A stretch of 64,000 bases of DNA from the NCBI GenBank assembly GCA_963729365.1, contig CAVSNQ010000003.1:76940-140939 (forward strand), in the 5' to 3' direction. The stretch is from JASHPR01 sp963729365. Lineage in GTDB: Bacteria; Actinomycetota; Actinomycetes; Streptosporangiales; Streptosporangiaceae. Within the stretch, counting starts at the first letter, position 1. Each line of letters starts with the position of its first letter. Shown piece by piece: positions 9,781 to 17,451 of the stretch. The translations under genes were made by a program, and so were the position numbers. Below the pieces are notes generated by a model. That model had not been told where the DNA came from, searched no databases, and saw only the letters and a program-made list of their open reading frames with translations.

Positions 9781-10396
9781 CTATCTGGGCCAGGCCGTAG
9801 ACGATCCGGTCGAGCATCACGTTCGTGTCGGGCCATGGGAAACCGGGCAGCAAGCTGTGCAGCGTGGCGAAGCCGTGCAGCGCGACCCAGATGGCGGTGG
9901 CGTCGCGAACCGGGTCGTCGCTGGCTGAAATGCCAGCGTCGATGCAGCCCTGCAGGCTGGCGACCAGCAGCCCGAAGCCCTCGGTCCGGATCACCGGGAT
10001 AGGCCCCGAGTCATCGCCGATGAGGTCCCGGCGCTCGAACAGCAGCCGGTACCGGTTCGGCCGCTCGGCGGCAAATCGCAGGTAGGCAGCGCAGCCGGCC
10101 CGCAGGCGCGCGAGCGGATCCGGCCCGGCCTGCAGGGCGGCGTCGCTGGCGGCCCGGATCGCGGCATTGAAGTCGCTGAACGCGTCGTCAACGATCGCGG
10201 TCACGATCGCCTCGCGATCGGCGAAGTGCGAGTAGATCGACGGGGCCGAGATGCCGACCTGGCGGGCGACGGCCCGGAGCGTCACGGCCTCCTCGCTGCC
10301 GGTCCGCTCCAGCAGCTCGGTTGCCCCGGCCAGGATCTCGTCCCGCAGCCTCGCGCCCTCGCCCCGCCGGTTCCGCTCCCTGACCGCTTCTCTCAT
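9773..10396 (-). CDS. TetR-family regulator, likely repressor of the adjacent exporter
   Basis: 207 residues: N-terminal TetR helix-turn-helix (LRAVARQVGISAPSIYSHFADREAIV) and a C-terminal domain resembling the WHG-type ligand-binding region (YRLLFERRDL, WVALHGFATLHSLLPGFPW). It is transcribed divergently from a DHA2 drug exporter with an 88-bp gap full of TGTAA/TTACA half-sites, the classic layout of a local repressor controlling its own gene and the pump. The inducer is unknown. Confidence 0.88.
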   Translation of the reverse strand: MREAVRERNRRGEGARLRDEILAGATELLERTGSEEAVTLRAVARQVGISAPSIYSHFADREAIVTAIVDDAFSDFNAAIRAASDAALQAGPDPLARLRAGCAAYLRFAAERPNRYRLLFERRDLIGDDSGPIPVIRTEGFGLLVASLQGCIDAGISASDDPVRDATAIWVALHGFATLHSLLPGFPWPDTNVMLDRIVYGLAQIAT

Positions 10397-10405
10397 GCAA
10401 ATGAC

Positions 10406-10447
10406 TTTACAACTGTTTACTCATGCTGTAAAACTTACATCTGTAAG
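10406..10447. promoter_or_regulatory. operator-like inverted repeats between tetR and exporter gene
   Basis: Two symmetrical elements sit in the divergent intergenic region. The perfect one is CTTACATCTGTAAG (10434-10447): six-base arms and a 2-bp spacer. Upstream, TTTACA (10406-10411) and TGTAAA (10427-10432) form a wider inverted pair. They share the TTACA half-site, as expected for a TetR dimer or pair of dimers covering both promoters. Assignment to the TetR protein is inferred from position. Confidence 0.6.
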
Positions 10448-10484
10448 CCAACGAGCGTTAGCCCATCCTAGGGAGACCGGAGCC

Positions 10485-12080
10485 ATGGAGCAGATCAACA
10501 GCCGAGAGGCACTCGCGGGGCAGCAGGGCCACCCGCGGCGGCGGGCGATCCTCGCCGTCATGTGCCTGTCACTGCTCATCGTCGTCATCGACAACACGAT
10601 CCTGAACACCGCGCTGCCGACCCTGGCCCGGGTGCTGCACGCATCGACCACCGACCTGCAGTGGATCACCGACGGCTACACGCTGACGTTCGCCGCGCTG
10701 CTGGTCATGGCGGGCGCCCTCGGCGACCGCTTCGGGCGCCGCCGGGCGCTGCTGCTGGGACTGGCCATTTTCGCCTCCGGGTCGGCCTGGGCCGCCCTCT
10801 CCGGCGACTCCTCGACCCTGATCGCCGCGCGCGCGATGATGGGCGTCGGCGCGGCGTTCGTCATGCCCGCGACGCTGTCGATCCTGACCGCCGTCTTCCC
10901 GGCCAAGGAGCGGGCCGGAGCGATCAGCGCGTGGTCGGCGATCGCCGGCGTCGGCATCGTGGTCGGCCCGACGCTCGGCGGGCTGCTGCTGGCCCACTTC
11001 TACTGGGGCTCGGTGTTCTGGGTGAACGTGCCGCTCGTCGCCGTCGCCATCGCCACCGTCCTGGCCGTGGTTCCGGACCTGCCGGGACGGCGCGCGGCAG
11101 GCACGCGGCTCGACATCCTCGGTGCCGTGCTCTCCGCGGCCGCGATGCTGGCCATCGTCGACGCGGTCATCGAGGGCCCGAACCGGGGCTGGACCTCGGC
11201 CGTGACGCTCGGCGAGCTGGCCCTCGGTGCCGTGCTGGTCGCGGCCTTCGCCTACCGCGAGCTGCGGGTGGCCAACCCGCTCATCGACGTCCGCGTCTTC
11301 CGGCACCGCGCGTTCTCCGCAGCCAGCGCGGCCATCGGCCTGACCTTCCTGGCGCTGTTCGGGTCGCTGTTCGCGCTGACCCAGTACCTGCAGCTGGTGC
11401 ACGGCTACAGCCCGCTGTCCGCGGGCGTGCGCGCGCTGCCGTTCGCCATTGCGGTGATGGTGTTCGCGCCGATGAGCAGCAGGCTCGTGGCCCGGCTCGG
11501 CATTCGCGTGGTGATCCCGGCGGGCCTGGCCCTGATGGGCGGCGGGCTGCTCCTGCTCACGCAGGCGACACCGACCACGAGCTATACGTTCCTGGCCGTC
11601 GGCGTGGCGATCATGGGGGCCGGAATGGGCCTGGTGATGGCGCCCGCGGGCGAGTCGATTATGTCGGTCCTGCCGGCCGCGCAGTACGGAGCGGGCAGCG
11701 CCATCAACGACACCGTGCAGGAACTGGGCGGCAGCCTGGGCATCGCGGTGATCGGCAGCGTCGTCGCGAGCTCGTTCCGGCACAGCCTGGACAGCAGCGG
11801 CCTGCCCGGCCCGCTCATCGCGGCGGCCCGGCCGTCGATCGCCGCCGCCGACGCCGTGGCCGCTCACGCGGGCCCGCTGGGGCCGCACGTGCTCCAGGTC
11901 GCGCACGATGGTTTCACCACGGCGATGACGACCGGATTCACCGTCGCCGGCATCACCGCCGTGGCCGCTGCGGTGCTGGTCGGGATCGCGCTCCCGCGCC
12001 GCGCGGCCCGGCAGCCGGAGGCCGGGCCCGCCCCGGCCCCCGAGCACGGGGACGAGCTGGTGAGCATCGGCGCGGAGTAG
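10485..12080 (+). CDS. MFS exporter, DHA2 (14-TM, EmrB/QacA) type
   Basis: Proton-driven multidrug exporter of the inner membrane, 531 residues from ATG 10485 (AGGGAGA upstream). Motif C/D1-like VVIDNTILNTALPTL at the first helix, motif A-type GDRFGRRRALLLG between TM2 and TM3, and the fourteen hydrophobic segments are characteristic of DHA2 pumps. The tail is Pro/Ala rich and cytoplasmic. A longer in-frame reading begins at 10251 but runs through the operator region and the antisense tetR gene, so the later ATG is chosen. Regulation is probably by the divergent TetR protein. The substrate is unknown. Confidence 0.9.
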   Translation: MEQINSREALAGQQGHPRRRAILAVMCLSLLIVVIDNTILNTALPTLARVLHASTTDLQWITDGYTLTFAALLVMAGALGDRFGRRRALLLGLAIFASGSAWAALSGDSSTLIAARAMMGVGAAFVMPATLSILTAVFPAKERAGAISAWSAIAGVGIVVGPTLGGLLLAHFYWGSVFWVNVPLVAVAIATVLAVVPDLPGRRAAGTRLDILGAVLSAAAMLAIVDAVIEGPNRGWTSAVTLGELALGAVLVAAFAYRELRVANPLIDVRVFRHRAFSAASAAIGLTFLALFGSLFALTQYLQLVHGYSPLSAGVRALPFAIAVMVFAPMSSRLVARLGIRVVIPAGLALMGGGLLLLTQATPTTSYTFLAVGVAIMGAGMGLVMAPAGESIMSVLPAAQYGAGSAINDTVQELGGSLGIAVIGSVVASSFRHSLDSSGLPGPLIAAARPSIAAADAVAAHAGPLGPHVLQVAHDGFTTAMTTGFTVAGITAVAAAVLVGIALPRRAARQPEAGPAPAPEHGDELVSIGAE

Positions 12081-12119
12081 CTGTCGCGGGAACGCCTCGG
12101 CCGGCATCGCGCTGAACCG

Positions 12120-12165
12120 TTGACGCAACCGGACGGTTGCCATAGAGTGGCAACCGTCCGGTTGC
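12120..12165 (+). promoter_or_regulatory. promoter with duplicated palindromic operator (ArsR-type)
   Basis: Two 16-bp palindromes, GCAACCGGACGGTTGC (12125-12140) and its reverse complement (12150-12165), both contain CAACCG-N2-CGGTTG arms and lie 25 bp centre to centre. A -35-like TTGACG (12120-12125) and a -10-like TAGAGT (12143-12148), 17 bp apart, are interleaved with them. The position just before the SRPBCC/ArsR operon suggests that the ArsR protein represses its own operon here. Confidence 0.7.
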
Positions 12166-12184
12166 TACTCGCTTGGAGGCTGAC

Positions 12185-12619
12185 ATGGGTTTTCCTGATC
12201 GGATCGAGCGGACCGTGGAGCTCGCTCACCCGCCGGAGAAGGTATGGGCGGCGCTGACCACGGCCGAAGGGCTGGGCGCCTGGTTCGGCAACGAGGCCGC
12301 GATCGACCTGCGCCCGGGCGGGACGGCCCGGATGAGCTGGGCGGACGAAGGGTTCACGGCCGACATGCGGGTGGAACGGGTGGAGGAGCCCGAGGTGTTC
12401 GGGTTCACCTGGCACATCTACGGGCTCCCCGGTGACGACCCGCGGCGGACCTACGTCGAGTTCACGCTCGAGAAGGCCGGTGCGGGCACCCGGCTGACGG
12501 TGGTCGAGTCCGGGTTCGCCCAGCTTCCTGAGGAGGCTCACCGCAAGGCGTTCGACGGTAACACCGAGGGCTGGGCGAAGGAACTGGGTGAGCTGGCCGA
12601 GTACCTCGATGCCGGGTGA
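12185..12619 (+). CDS. SRPBCC (AHSA1/START-like) family protein
   Basis: 144 residues from ATG 12185, with GGAGG at 12175-12179 as ribosome-binding site. The helix-grip pattern RTVELAHPPEKVWAALTTAEGLGAWFG, an acidic central sheet (GGTARMSWADEG) and the C-terminal amphipathic helix (HRKAFDGNTEGWAKELGELAEYL) are typical of the AHSA1-type SRPBCC fold, which binds hydrophobic ligands. It overlaps the following ArsR gene by 11 bp. SRPBCC/ArsR pairs are common in actinobacteria; the ligand and physiological role are unknown. Confidence 0.88.
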   Translation: MGFPDRIERTVELAHPPEKVWAALTTAEGLGAWFGNEAAIDLRPGGTARMSWADEGFTADMRVERVEEPEVFGFTWHIYGLPGDDPRRTYVEFTLEKAGAGTRLTVVESGFAQLPEEAHRKAFDGNTEGWAKELGELAEYLDAG

Positions 12620-12991
12620 CGTCGAGGCGGTCGCCGAGCAGGTGTTCGCCGCCCTGGCCGACCCGAGCCGGCGCGCGATCCTGGCCGCGCTGGCCGCAGG
12701 GGGCCGGCCACGGCGACGGACCTGGCCGGCCGCCTGCCGATCACCCGGCAGGCGATCGCCAAGCACCTGGCGCTGCTGGCCGAAGCCGGGCTGGTGACGG
12801 CCGAGCCCGGGGAGCGGCGGCGGGTGCGCTACCGGCTGCGCTCCGCGCCGATGCAGGTGGCGCAGCAGTTCCTGGCCGCGCTGGCCCGCGACTGGGACGG
12901 CCCGCTCGAGGCATTGAAGGAGCATCTTGACCAGGGTGCGCGCGAACGCAACGTTCCCGCGAAGCCCGAGGACATCAGGACTGAAAGGTGA
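12609..12991 (+). CDS. ArsR-family winged-helix regulator (frameshifted)
   Basis: Starts at ATG 12609 inside the end of the SRPBCC gene. The first 33 residues (VAEQVFAALADPSRRAILAALAAGG) are a typical ArsR N-terminus. A single missing G in the GGGGGCCGGCC run near 12710 moves the recognition helix (TDLAGRLPITRQAIAKHLALLAEAGLV) into another frame, which then continues through RRRVRYRLRSAP to the stop at 12991. Restoring one base gives a 127-residue protein without cysteines in the DNA-binding helix, so it is not an obvious metal sensor. It probably binds the duplicated palindrome upstream. Confidence 0.78.
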
Positions 12992-12998
12992 AAAGGCC

Positions 12999-13751
12999 AT
13001 GAAGACACCCCCGATCGTCACGGAGCAGGAGTGGGAGGCGGCGCGGCAGGCGCTGCTGGTGAAGGAGAAGGAACTGACCCGGGCCCGGGACGCGCTGGCC
13101 GCGGAGCGGCGGCGGATGCCGTGGCTGGCGGCGGAGAAGGAGTACGCGTTCGACGGGCCCGGCGGGAAGGTGAGCCTGGCCGGCCTGTTCGAGGGGCGCC
13201 GCCAGCTGGTCGTCTACCGCGCGTTCTTCGAGCCCGGGGTCATCGGCTGGCCGGACCACGCGTGCCACGGCTGCTCGATGATGGCCGACCAGGTCGCCCA
13301 CCTCACGCACCTGAACGCCCGGGACATCACGTTCGCGTACGCCTCGCGCGCGCCGCAGGCTGACATCGCGCGGCTGAAGCAGCGGATGGGCTGGACGATG
13401 CCCTGGTACACGATCACCGACGAGTGGGACGCCGACTTCGGCGTGGACGAGTATCACGGCACGAACGCGTTCCTCCGCGACGGCGACCGGGTGTTCCGCA
13501 CCTACTTCCTCAACAACCGCGGCGACGAGGCGCTGGGCAGCACCTGGAGCTACCTCGACCTGACCGCGCTCGGGCGGCAGGAGACGTGGGAGGACTCGCC
13601 CGAGGGCTATCCGCAGAGTGCGCCGTACGACTGGTGGAACTGGCACGACGAGTACGACCATCCCGAGCTGGCGCAGGGGCCCATGCGCGCGGCCGCCGCG
13701 GCCGCCGGGCCTGCCGATCTCCCCGATCCCGTTGCCCGGCAGGGAGAATGA
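12999..13751 (+). CDS. DUF899 family thioredoxin-fold protein
   Basis: 250 residues from ATG 12999, eight bases after the ArsR stop, so probably the third gene of the SRPBCC-ArsR operon. An N-terminal charged coiled segment (EAARQALLVKEKELTRARDALAAERRR) leads into a thioredoxin-like fold with DHACHGCSMMADQ, a CxxC-type pair in the usual position of the DUF899 family, and WYTITDEWDADFGVDEYHG, which is strongly conserved in it. The family is often annotated as dithiol-disulfide isomerase-like, but no reaction has been firmly shown. No signal peptide, so cytoplasmic. Confidence 0.87.
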   Translation: MKTPPIVTEQEWEAARQALLVKEKELTRARDALAAERRRMPWLAAEKEYAFDGPGGKVSLAGLFEGRRQLVVYRAFFEPGVIGWPDHACHGCSMMADQVAHLTHLNARDITFAYASRAPQADIARLKQRMGWTMPWYTITDEWDADFGVDEYHGTNAFLRDGDRVFRTYFLNNRGDEALGSTWSYLDLTALGRQETWEDSPEGYPQSAPYDWWNWHDEYDHPELAQGPMRAAAAAAGPADLPDPVARQGE

Positions 13752-13874
13752 CGAGGAAGAACCGCCTTGGCCAGGGGCCCGGAGCGCGCGCTAGCTGAAG
13801 TGGACCTGTGCTTGCTGCTCGAGTCGCAGCTGGCCATGTGTCCAGATCAGACGTCACGGGCGCACCGGTTCACC

Positions 13875-13880
13875 TACTAT
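13875..13880 (+). promoter_or_regulatory. -10 box of a probable leaderless transcript
   Basis: TACTAT ends six bases before the GTG at 13887 that begins the lipoprotein signal peptide, so transcription would begin at or next to the start codon. No ribosome-binding site is visible, which fits leaderless translation, common in actinobacteria. Confidence 0.45.
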
Positions 13881-13886
13881 GGCGCG

Positions 13887-15035
13887 GTGCGTCCACTGTT
13901 GGCTGCGGCACTCGCCGGGACCGCGGCGTTGCTGGTTGTCGGCTGCTCGGGCGGCCATGGGACGGGCACGACGGCGAGTACATCCAGCCCGGCCAGCGTG
14001 ACGCCGTCTGCTTCCGCGCGTCCCAGCACCAGCCCGACCGCGGTGTCCGTGCCTGCCCCGCCGGCGCCGTCAACCTCCGGCCAGTTGCGCGTGCTGCGGC
14101 GTGATGCGTTCCCGGTCAAAAGCAGCGCCTTCCTGGCCGCGATCGCCGCCGAGGCGCCGGACGGCAGCGTGTTCGCCGCCTTCGGCGCACCGCAGAACGG
14201 GTCGCCGGTGGCTCCCGCGGGAACCGCTGTCTACGTCGTCGACGGCGGCGGGCCGGTTCAGGTCGCGGAGCATCCGTCGATCCCGGTAGCGGCGCTGGCC
14301 GCCGACGACACCTATCTCTACGTGGGCGGCGGCAACCAGATCGTCGAGTACGCGCGGGCGACCGGGTCGATCGCCCGGACGCTGACGCTGGCCCGGCCCG
14401 TCCGCCTGATGGCCGCGGCGGCCGGCCAGCTGTGGGCTGTCCTCGGCAGTGTCAGCGGCCCCGGGCAGGTGGTCGAGATCAGCCCGGGCTCTGGCACCGT
14501 GACCGCGGTCGGCAGCGACGCAGCGAACGTCGTGAGCGTGGCGGCCGGGCCGCTGGGGCTGTACTACGTGGAATCCGGTGGCGCGACCATCGTCCGCATC
14601 AACCCGAACGGGACGCGGCTGCAGTCATCGACCAATCAGACCGTCAACCAGGAACTCTCCGGTCCCGCGGCGATCCAGGCGATCAGCGTCATCGGCAGCC
14701 AGCTCTTCCTGATCCACGATGCCGGGCAGGGTCTGGACTCCTCGTCGCAGACCTATAACGCCACGACACTGGCCGGCCCGGAGACGAACGCACCGGGAAT
14801 CGCGGGCAGCAACCACGCGATCGACAGCCTCGCCGGGCCGGTCGCCAGCAGTATGCCCGAGGCGTCGGGGTGCTCGGGCCAGAGCTGCGTTGGCCGCTAC
14901 AACATCGCCACCGGTGCGGTTACCGATGCCGTCACGTACCCGCAGACCACCCGCCTGGGCCCGCTACTCGGTCCCTATCCAGCCGTCATCGTCCTGCCGC
15001 CGAGCGGCCGCGTGTCCCTCGACCGGATCGGCTGA
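13887..15035 (+). CDS. secreted beta-propeller-like lipoprotein, unknown function
   Basis: With the GTG at 13887 the protein has 382 residues and a clean lipoprotein signal: VRPLLAAALAGTAALLVVGC with Cys20 as the lipidated residue, then a Ser/Thr/Pro/Ala-rich linker to about 65. The rest consists of repeated short beta-strand patterns such as DDTYLYVGGGNQIVEYA, GQLWAVLGSV and GLYYVESGGATIVRINPNG, reminiscent of YVTN/NHL-type propeller blades. Two cysteines in GCSGQSC near the end may pair. It is a surface-anchored protein of unknown role; the longer upstream reading (from 13767) lacks a signal and is rejected. Confidence 0.75.
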   Translation: MRPLLAAALAGTAALLVVGCSGGHGTGTTASTSSPASVTPSASARPSTSPTAVSVPAPPAPSTSGQLRVLRRDAFPVKSSAFLAAIAAEAPDGSVFAAFGAPQNGSPVAPAGTAVYVVDGGGPVQVAEHPSIPVAALAADDTYLYVGGGNQIVEYARATGSIARTLTLARPVRLMAAAAGQLWAVLGSVSGPGQVVEISPGSGTVTAVGSDAANVVSVAAGPLGLYYVESGGATIVRINPNGTRLQSSTNQTVNQELSGPAAIQAISVIGSQLFLIHDAGQGLDSSSQTYNATTLAGPETNAPGIAGSNHAIDSLAGPVASSMPEASGCSGQSCVGRYNIATGAVTDAVTYPQTTRLGPLLGPYPAVIVLPPSGRVSLDRIG

Positions 15036-15069
15036 CCGGGGCCCTGCAGGGCAGCCCAGCCAAAATGAA

Positions 15070-15092
15070 ACCCGGCCCACAAGGAGCCGGGT
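15070..15092. terminator. hairpin between convergent genes
   Basis: A perfect 7-bp stem, ACCCGGC and GCCGGGT, with a 9-base loop lies between the lipoprotein gene and the convergent gene ending at 15185. It has no strong U-tract, as is usual for high-GC genomes. Bidirectional terminator by position and structure. Confidence 0.5.
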
Positions 15093-15184
15093 GGTGTATC
15101 GCATCACCCTAACGCTTGCTCGGCCCGGCTGCTTCCCCTGGCCGCGACAGTCATGTTCATCTAGCCGCATGAGGTGTGCCTCGT

Positions 15185-17239
15185 TCAGCGGGCGCGCTTC
15201 GGCCGGGCGGCCGCCCGGTAGGCGGACCTGCGCGCCGCCTTGGCGATCCGCTTGTCGGGATGATGCTGGCCGATCAGCGACAGCGCGCTGGCCGCGTCCG
15301 GGTGGGGCGACCGCGACATGGCATCGAACACCTGTTGTTCCTGGCCGGGCGGGACTGAGTCGCGGATCTGCTGCCGCAGCTCGTCCGGGTCGTCGGACAA
15401 GGCCGCCAGCACGTCGGTGAGCAGCCAGGCGAGGTCAGCAAGTTCTGGCTCGAGGCCGGCGAGCACGGTGACTCCCGGCTCGCCGCCGGCGATCTCGGTC
15501 AGGGCAATCTTCGCGTACGCCCGCAGTTCTGGCCGGCCGAGCGCGTCCCGCCACGCGGGCGCGGCCGCCGTGCCCAGCCCGTTCACGGTCCCGATCGCGA
15601 GCAGCCGCCCAGCGGGGCCGCCGTCGGCCGCGGCCGCGAGCAGCTCACCGGCCGCGACGTCCGGGGCCCTTAGCTCCAGCCAGGCCGCCGTCTCGGCTTC
15701 GGTCTCCTCTTCGTCGAGGTCCTCGGCTGCGGCCAGCAGATCCGCGGCGGTCATCTGGTCGGGCGGCGGCAGCAGCGGGATCTCTACGCCCTCCTCGCCG
15801 AGCTGCTCGCGCATCGCCCAGGTGCCCAGCGGGCTCAACCGCGCCACCGGGCCGTCATCGCTGCTCTCACCGGATGGCTCGCCTGGCGGCTGGTCCGGCA
15901 GCGATACCGCGCCCAGCTCCGCAAGCTGGCCCAGCAGGTCCTCTGCGGGATCCCCGTGCCCGCGGGTCCACGATTGCCAGGCCTTGGCCGCTCGGACCGG
16001 CGTCAGCTCGGCGGTCGCGACCTCCCTGATCATGTCGGAGGCCTCGCTGACGGGCACACCGGCCGTCCGGGCGAGGAACAGCATCACCATCAGCGCCCCG
16101 CCAGCCCCGGTGAAATCCAGCAGCCGGCCCCGGCGCGCGTCGAGGGCAGAATCCTCCTCCAGCCGGCCGAGGACGGACGCCAGCACCGCGCTCCAGACGT
16201 CCAGGGCCTCCTCATCCGTTCCGCCCGGCCAGCAGCCCATGACCTCGCCGGGCTCCACGCGGGTACCGTCGGCATCCAGCTCCAGGAAGCCCACGTCCAG
16301 CGCGATCTCCCACAGCCTGGCCAGCTCCGGTACAGCCTGCATGCTCGTGACCGCCGACGGTTCGGGCATGCCCGGCAGCGCCTCCGGAGCCACCTCGGCC
16401 TTGACCGGAACCGCGATGCCCAGCTCGCGTGCGGCTGCGAGCGTGTCCGCGGCAGTCAGCTCCTCGTCCCAGCTGACGTCGCGGCCGGGTGCGGCCCACT
16501 CGGCGAGCCTCCGGGCCCGCCCGAGCAGCGGCGCAGCCCTGCACATCACGGCCAGCTCCGGCTCGGCGGGCAGGCGCACCGGCGGCATCCGGTCGGGTAG
16601 CCCGAATGCCTCCTTCAGCCCGAAGTCCTCGTCGTCCAGCTCGAAGTCGTCATCCAGATCAAGATCGTCCAGCTCGAGGCTGTCCAGGTCGGCACCGTCT
16701 TCGGCGAGGTAACCGAACGGGTCCTCGTCGTCCGCCTGGCCCGCGCCCATCCGGTCGTTATGGCCCACGATCCAGCGATCTACTGCCTCTCGGTCGCCGA
16801 AGTCCACCCCGTCCGAGGCCATCGCCTGGGCAATCGCGCGCGCCATCCCCCAGCTCTTCGGGTCCATGACCGCGCTTGCGAACTGCGGCGCTACCTCGTC
16901 CAGCTCGCGTTCCAGCCGTTTCGCGGCCGTCGCCGCGACCGCGCCGGTGTCGGCTAGGAACATCAGCAGGTCACGGAGGGCCGGGAGAGCGTCCGCGGTG
17001 TCCTCGGCATCCAGCACCGTCACCTTGCGCGGGTACACCCGCAACAGCAATTCGCGAAGGTCGCCAGGACCCAGGTCGGCCGGGTCTTTCACGCCGACAT
17101 GATCGCGCAACATGCCCAGGAGCAGCCGTAGTTCCTCGGCGTCCGCATCGGGGTCACCGCTGAGCTTCGGCGAGGCGTCGCGGGCCCAGCGGGTAAAGCC
17201 CTTCAGCGTGGCATCGACCCGATCGCTCGGCACGGCCAT
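15185..17239 (-). CDS. large acidic protein of unknown function
   Basis: 684 residues from ATG 17239. No catalytic motif is recognised. Residues about 205-230 form a strongly acidic low-complexity tract built from DDLDLDDD-like repeats, and a second acidic Glu-rich stretch lies near 500. The remainder is predicted helical, with alpha-solenoid-like Leu/Ala patterns (for example LRELLLRVYPRK near the N-terminus and an Arg/Ala-rich tail). No signal peptide or membrane segment, so cytoplasmic. It resembles long, uncharacterised actinobacterial proteins. Codon bias is normal for the genome and the gene stands alone between a terminator and a divergent gene. Confidence 0.7.
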   Translation of the reverse strand: MAVPSDRVDATLKGFTRWARDASPKLSGDPDADAEELRLLLGMLRDHVGVKDPADLGPGDLRELLLRVYPRKVTVLDAEDTADALPALRDLLMFLADTGAVAATAAKRLERELDEVAPQFASAVMDPKSWGMARAIAQAMASDGVDFGDREAVDRWIVGHNDRMGAGQADDEDPFGYLAEDGADLDSLELDDLDLDDDFELDDEDFGLKEAFGLPDRMPPVRLPAEPELAVMCRAAPLLGRARRLAEWAAPGRDVSWDEELTAADTLAAARELGIAVPVKAEVAPEALPGMPEPSAVTSMQAVPELARLWEIALDVGFLELDADGTRVEPGEVMGCWPGGTDEEALDVWSAVLASVLGRLEEDSALDARRGRLLDFTGAGGALMVMLFLARTAGVPVSEASDMIREVATAELTPVRAAKAWQSWTRGHGDPAEDLLGQLAELGAVSLPDQPPGEPSGESSDDGPVARLSPLGTWAMREQLGEEGVEIPLLPPPDQMTAADLLAAAEDLDEEETEAETAAWLELRAPDVAAGELLAAAADGGPAGRLLAIGTVNGLGTAAAPAWRDALGRPELRAYAKIALTEIAGGEPGVTVLAGLEPELADLAWLLTDVLAALSDDPDELRQQIRDSVPPGQEQQVFDAMSRSPHPDAASALSLIGQHHPDKRIAKAARRSAYRAAARPKRAR

Positions 17240-17451
17240 CACCCTAGTAGCCAGGCGGCGATGGCACCGTATGCCCCGGCACATTTCGGGATGCTGACGG
17301 CCGAGCGGGCCAACCGGGAGCGGTCCGGCCCCTTGCGGGCTCACCGCCAGACCTGCGTGTTACCACCACCCGTTTCCGGCATGCCCGCTCACTGGCCGCA
17401 ACACCGGCGGTATGCGACAACTATGGAGAGGGGGACCTGAGGAGGATCAGC

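Noticed and set aside
10569..12143. Minus-strand 524-codon frame opposite the DHA2 exporter
   Set aside because: Composition dominated by Arg, Gln, His and Gly and no motif; the exporter frame is certain.
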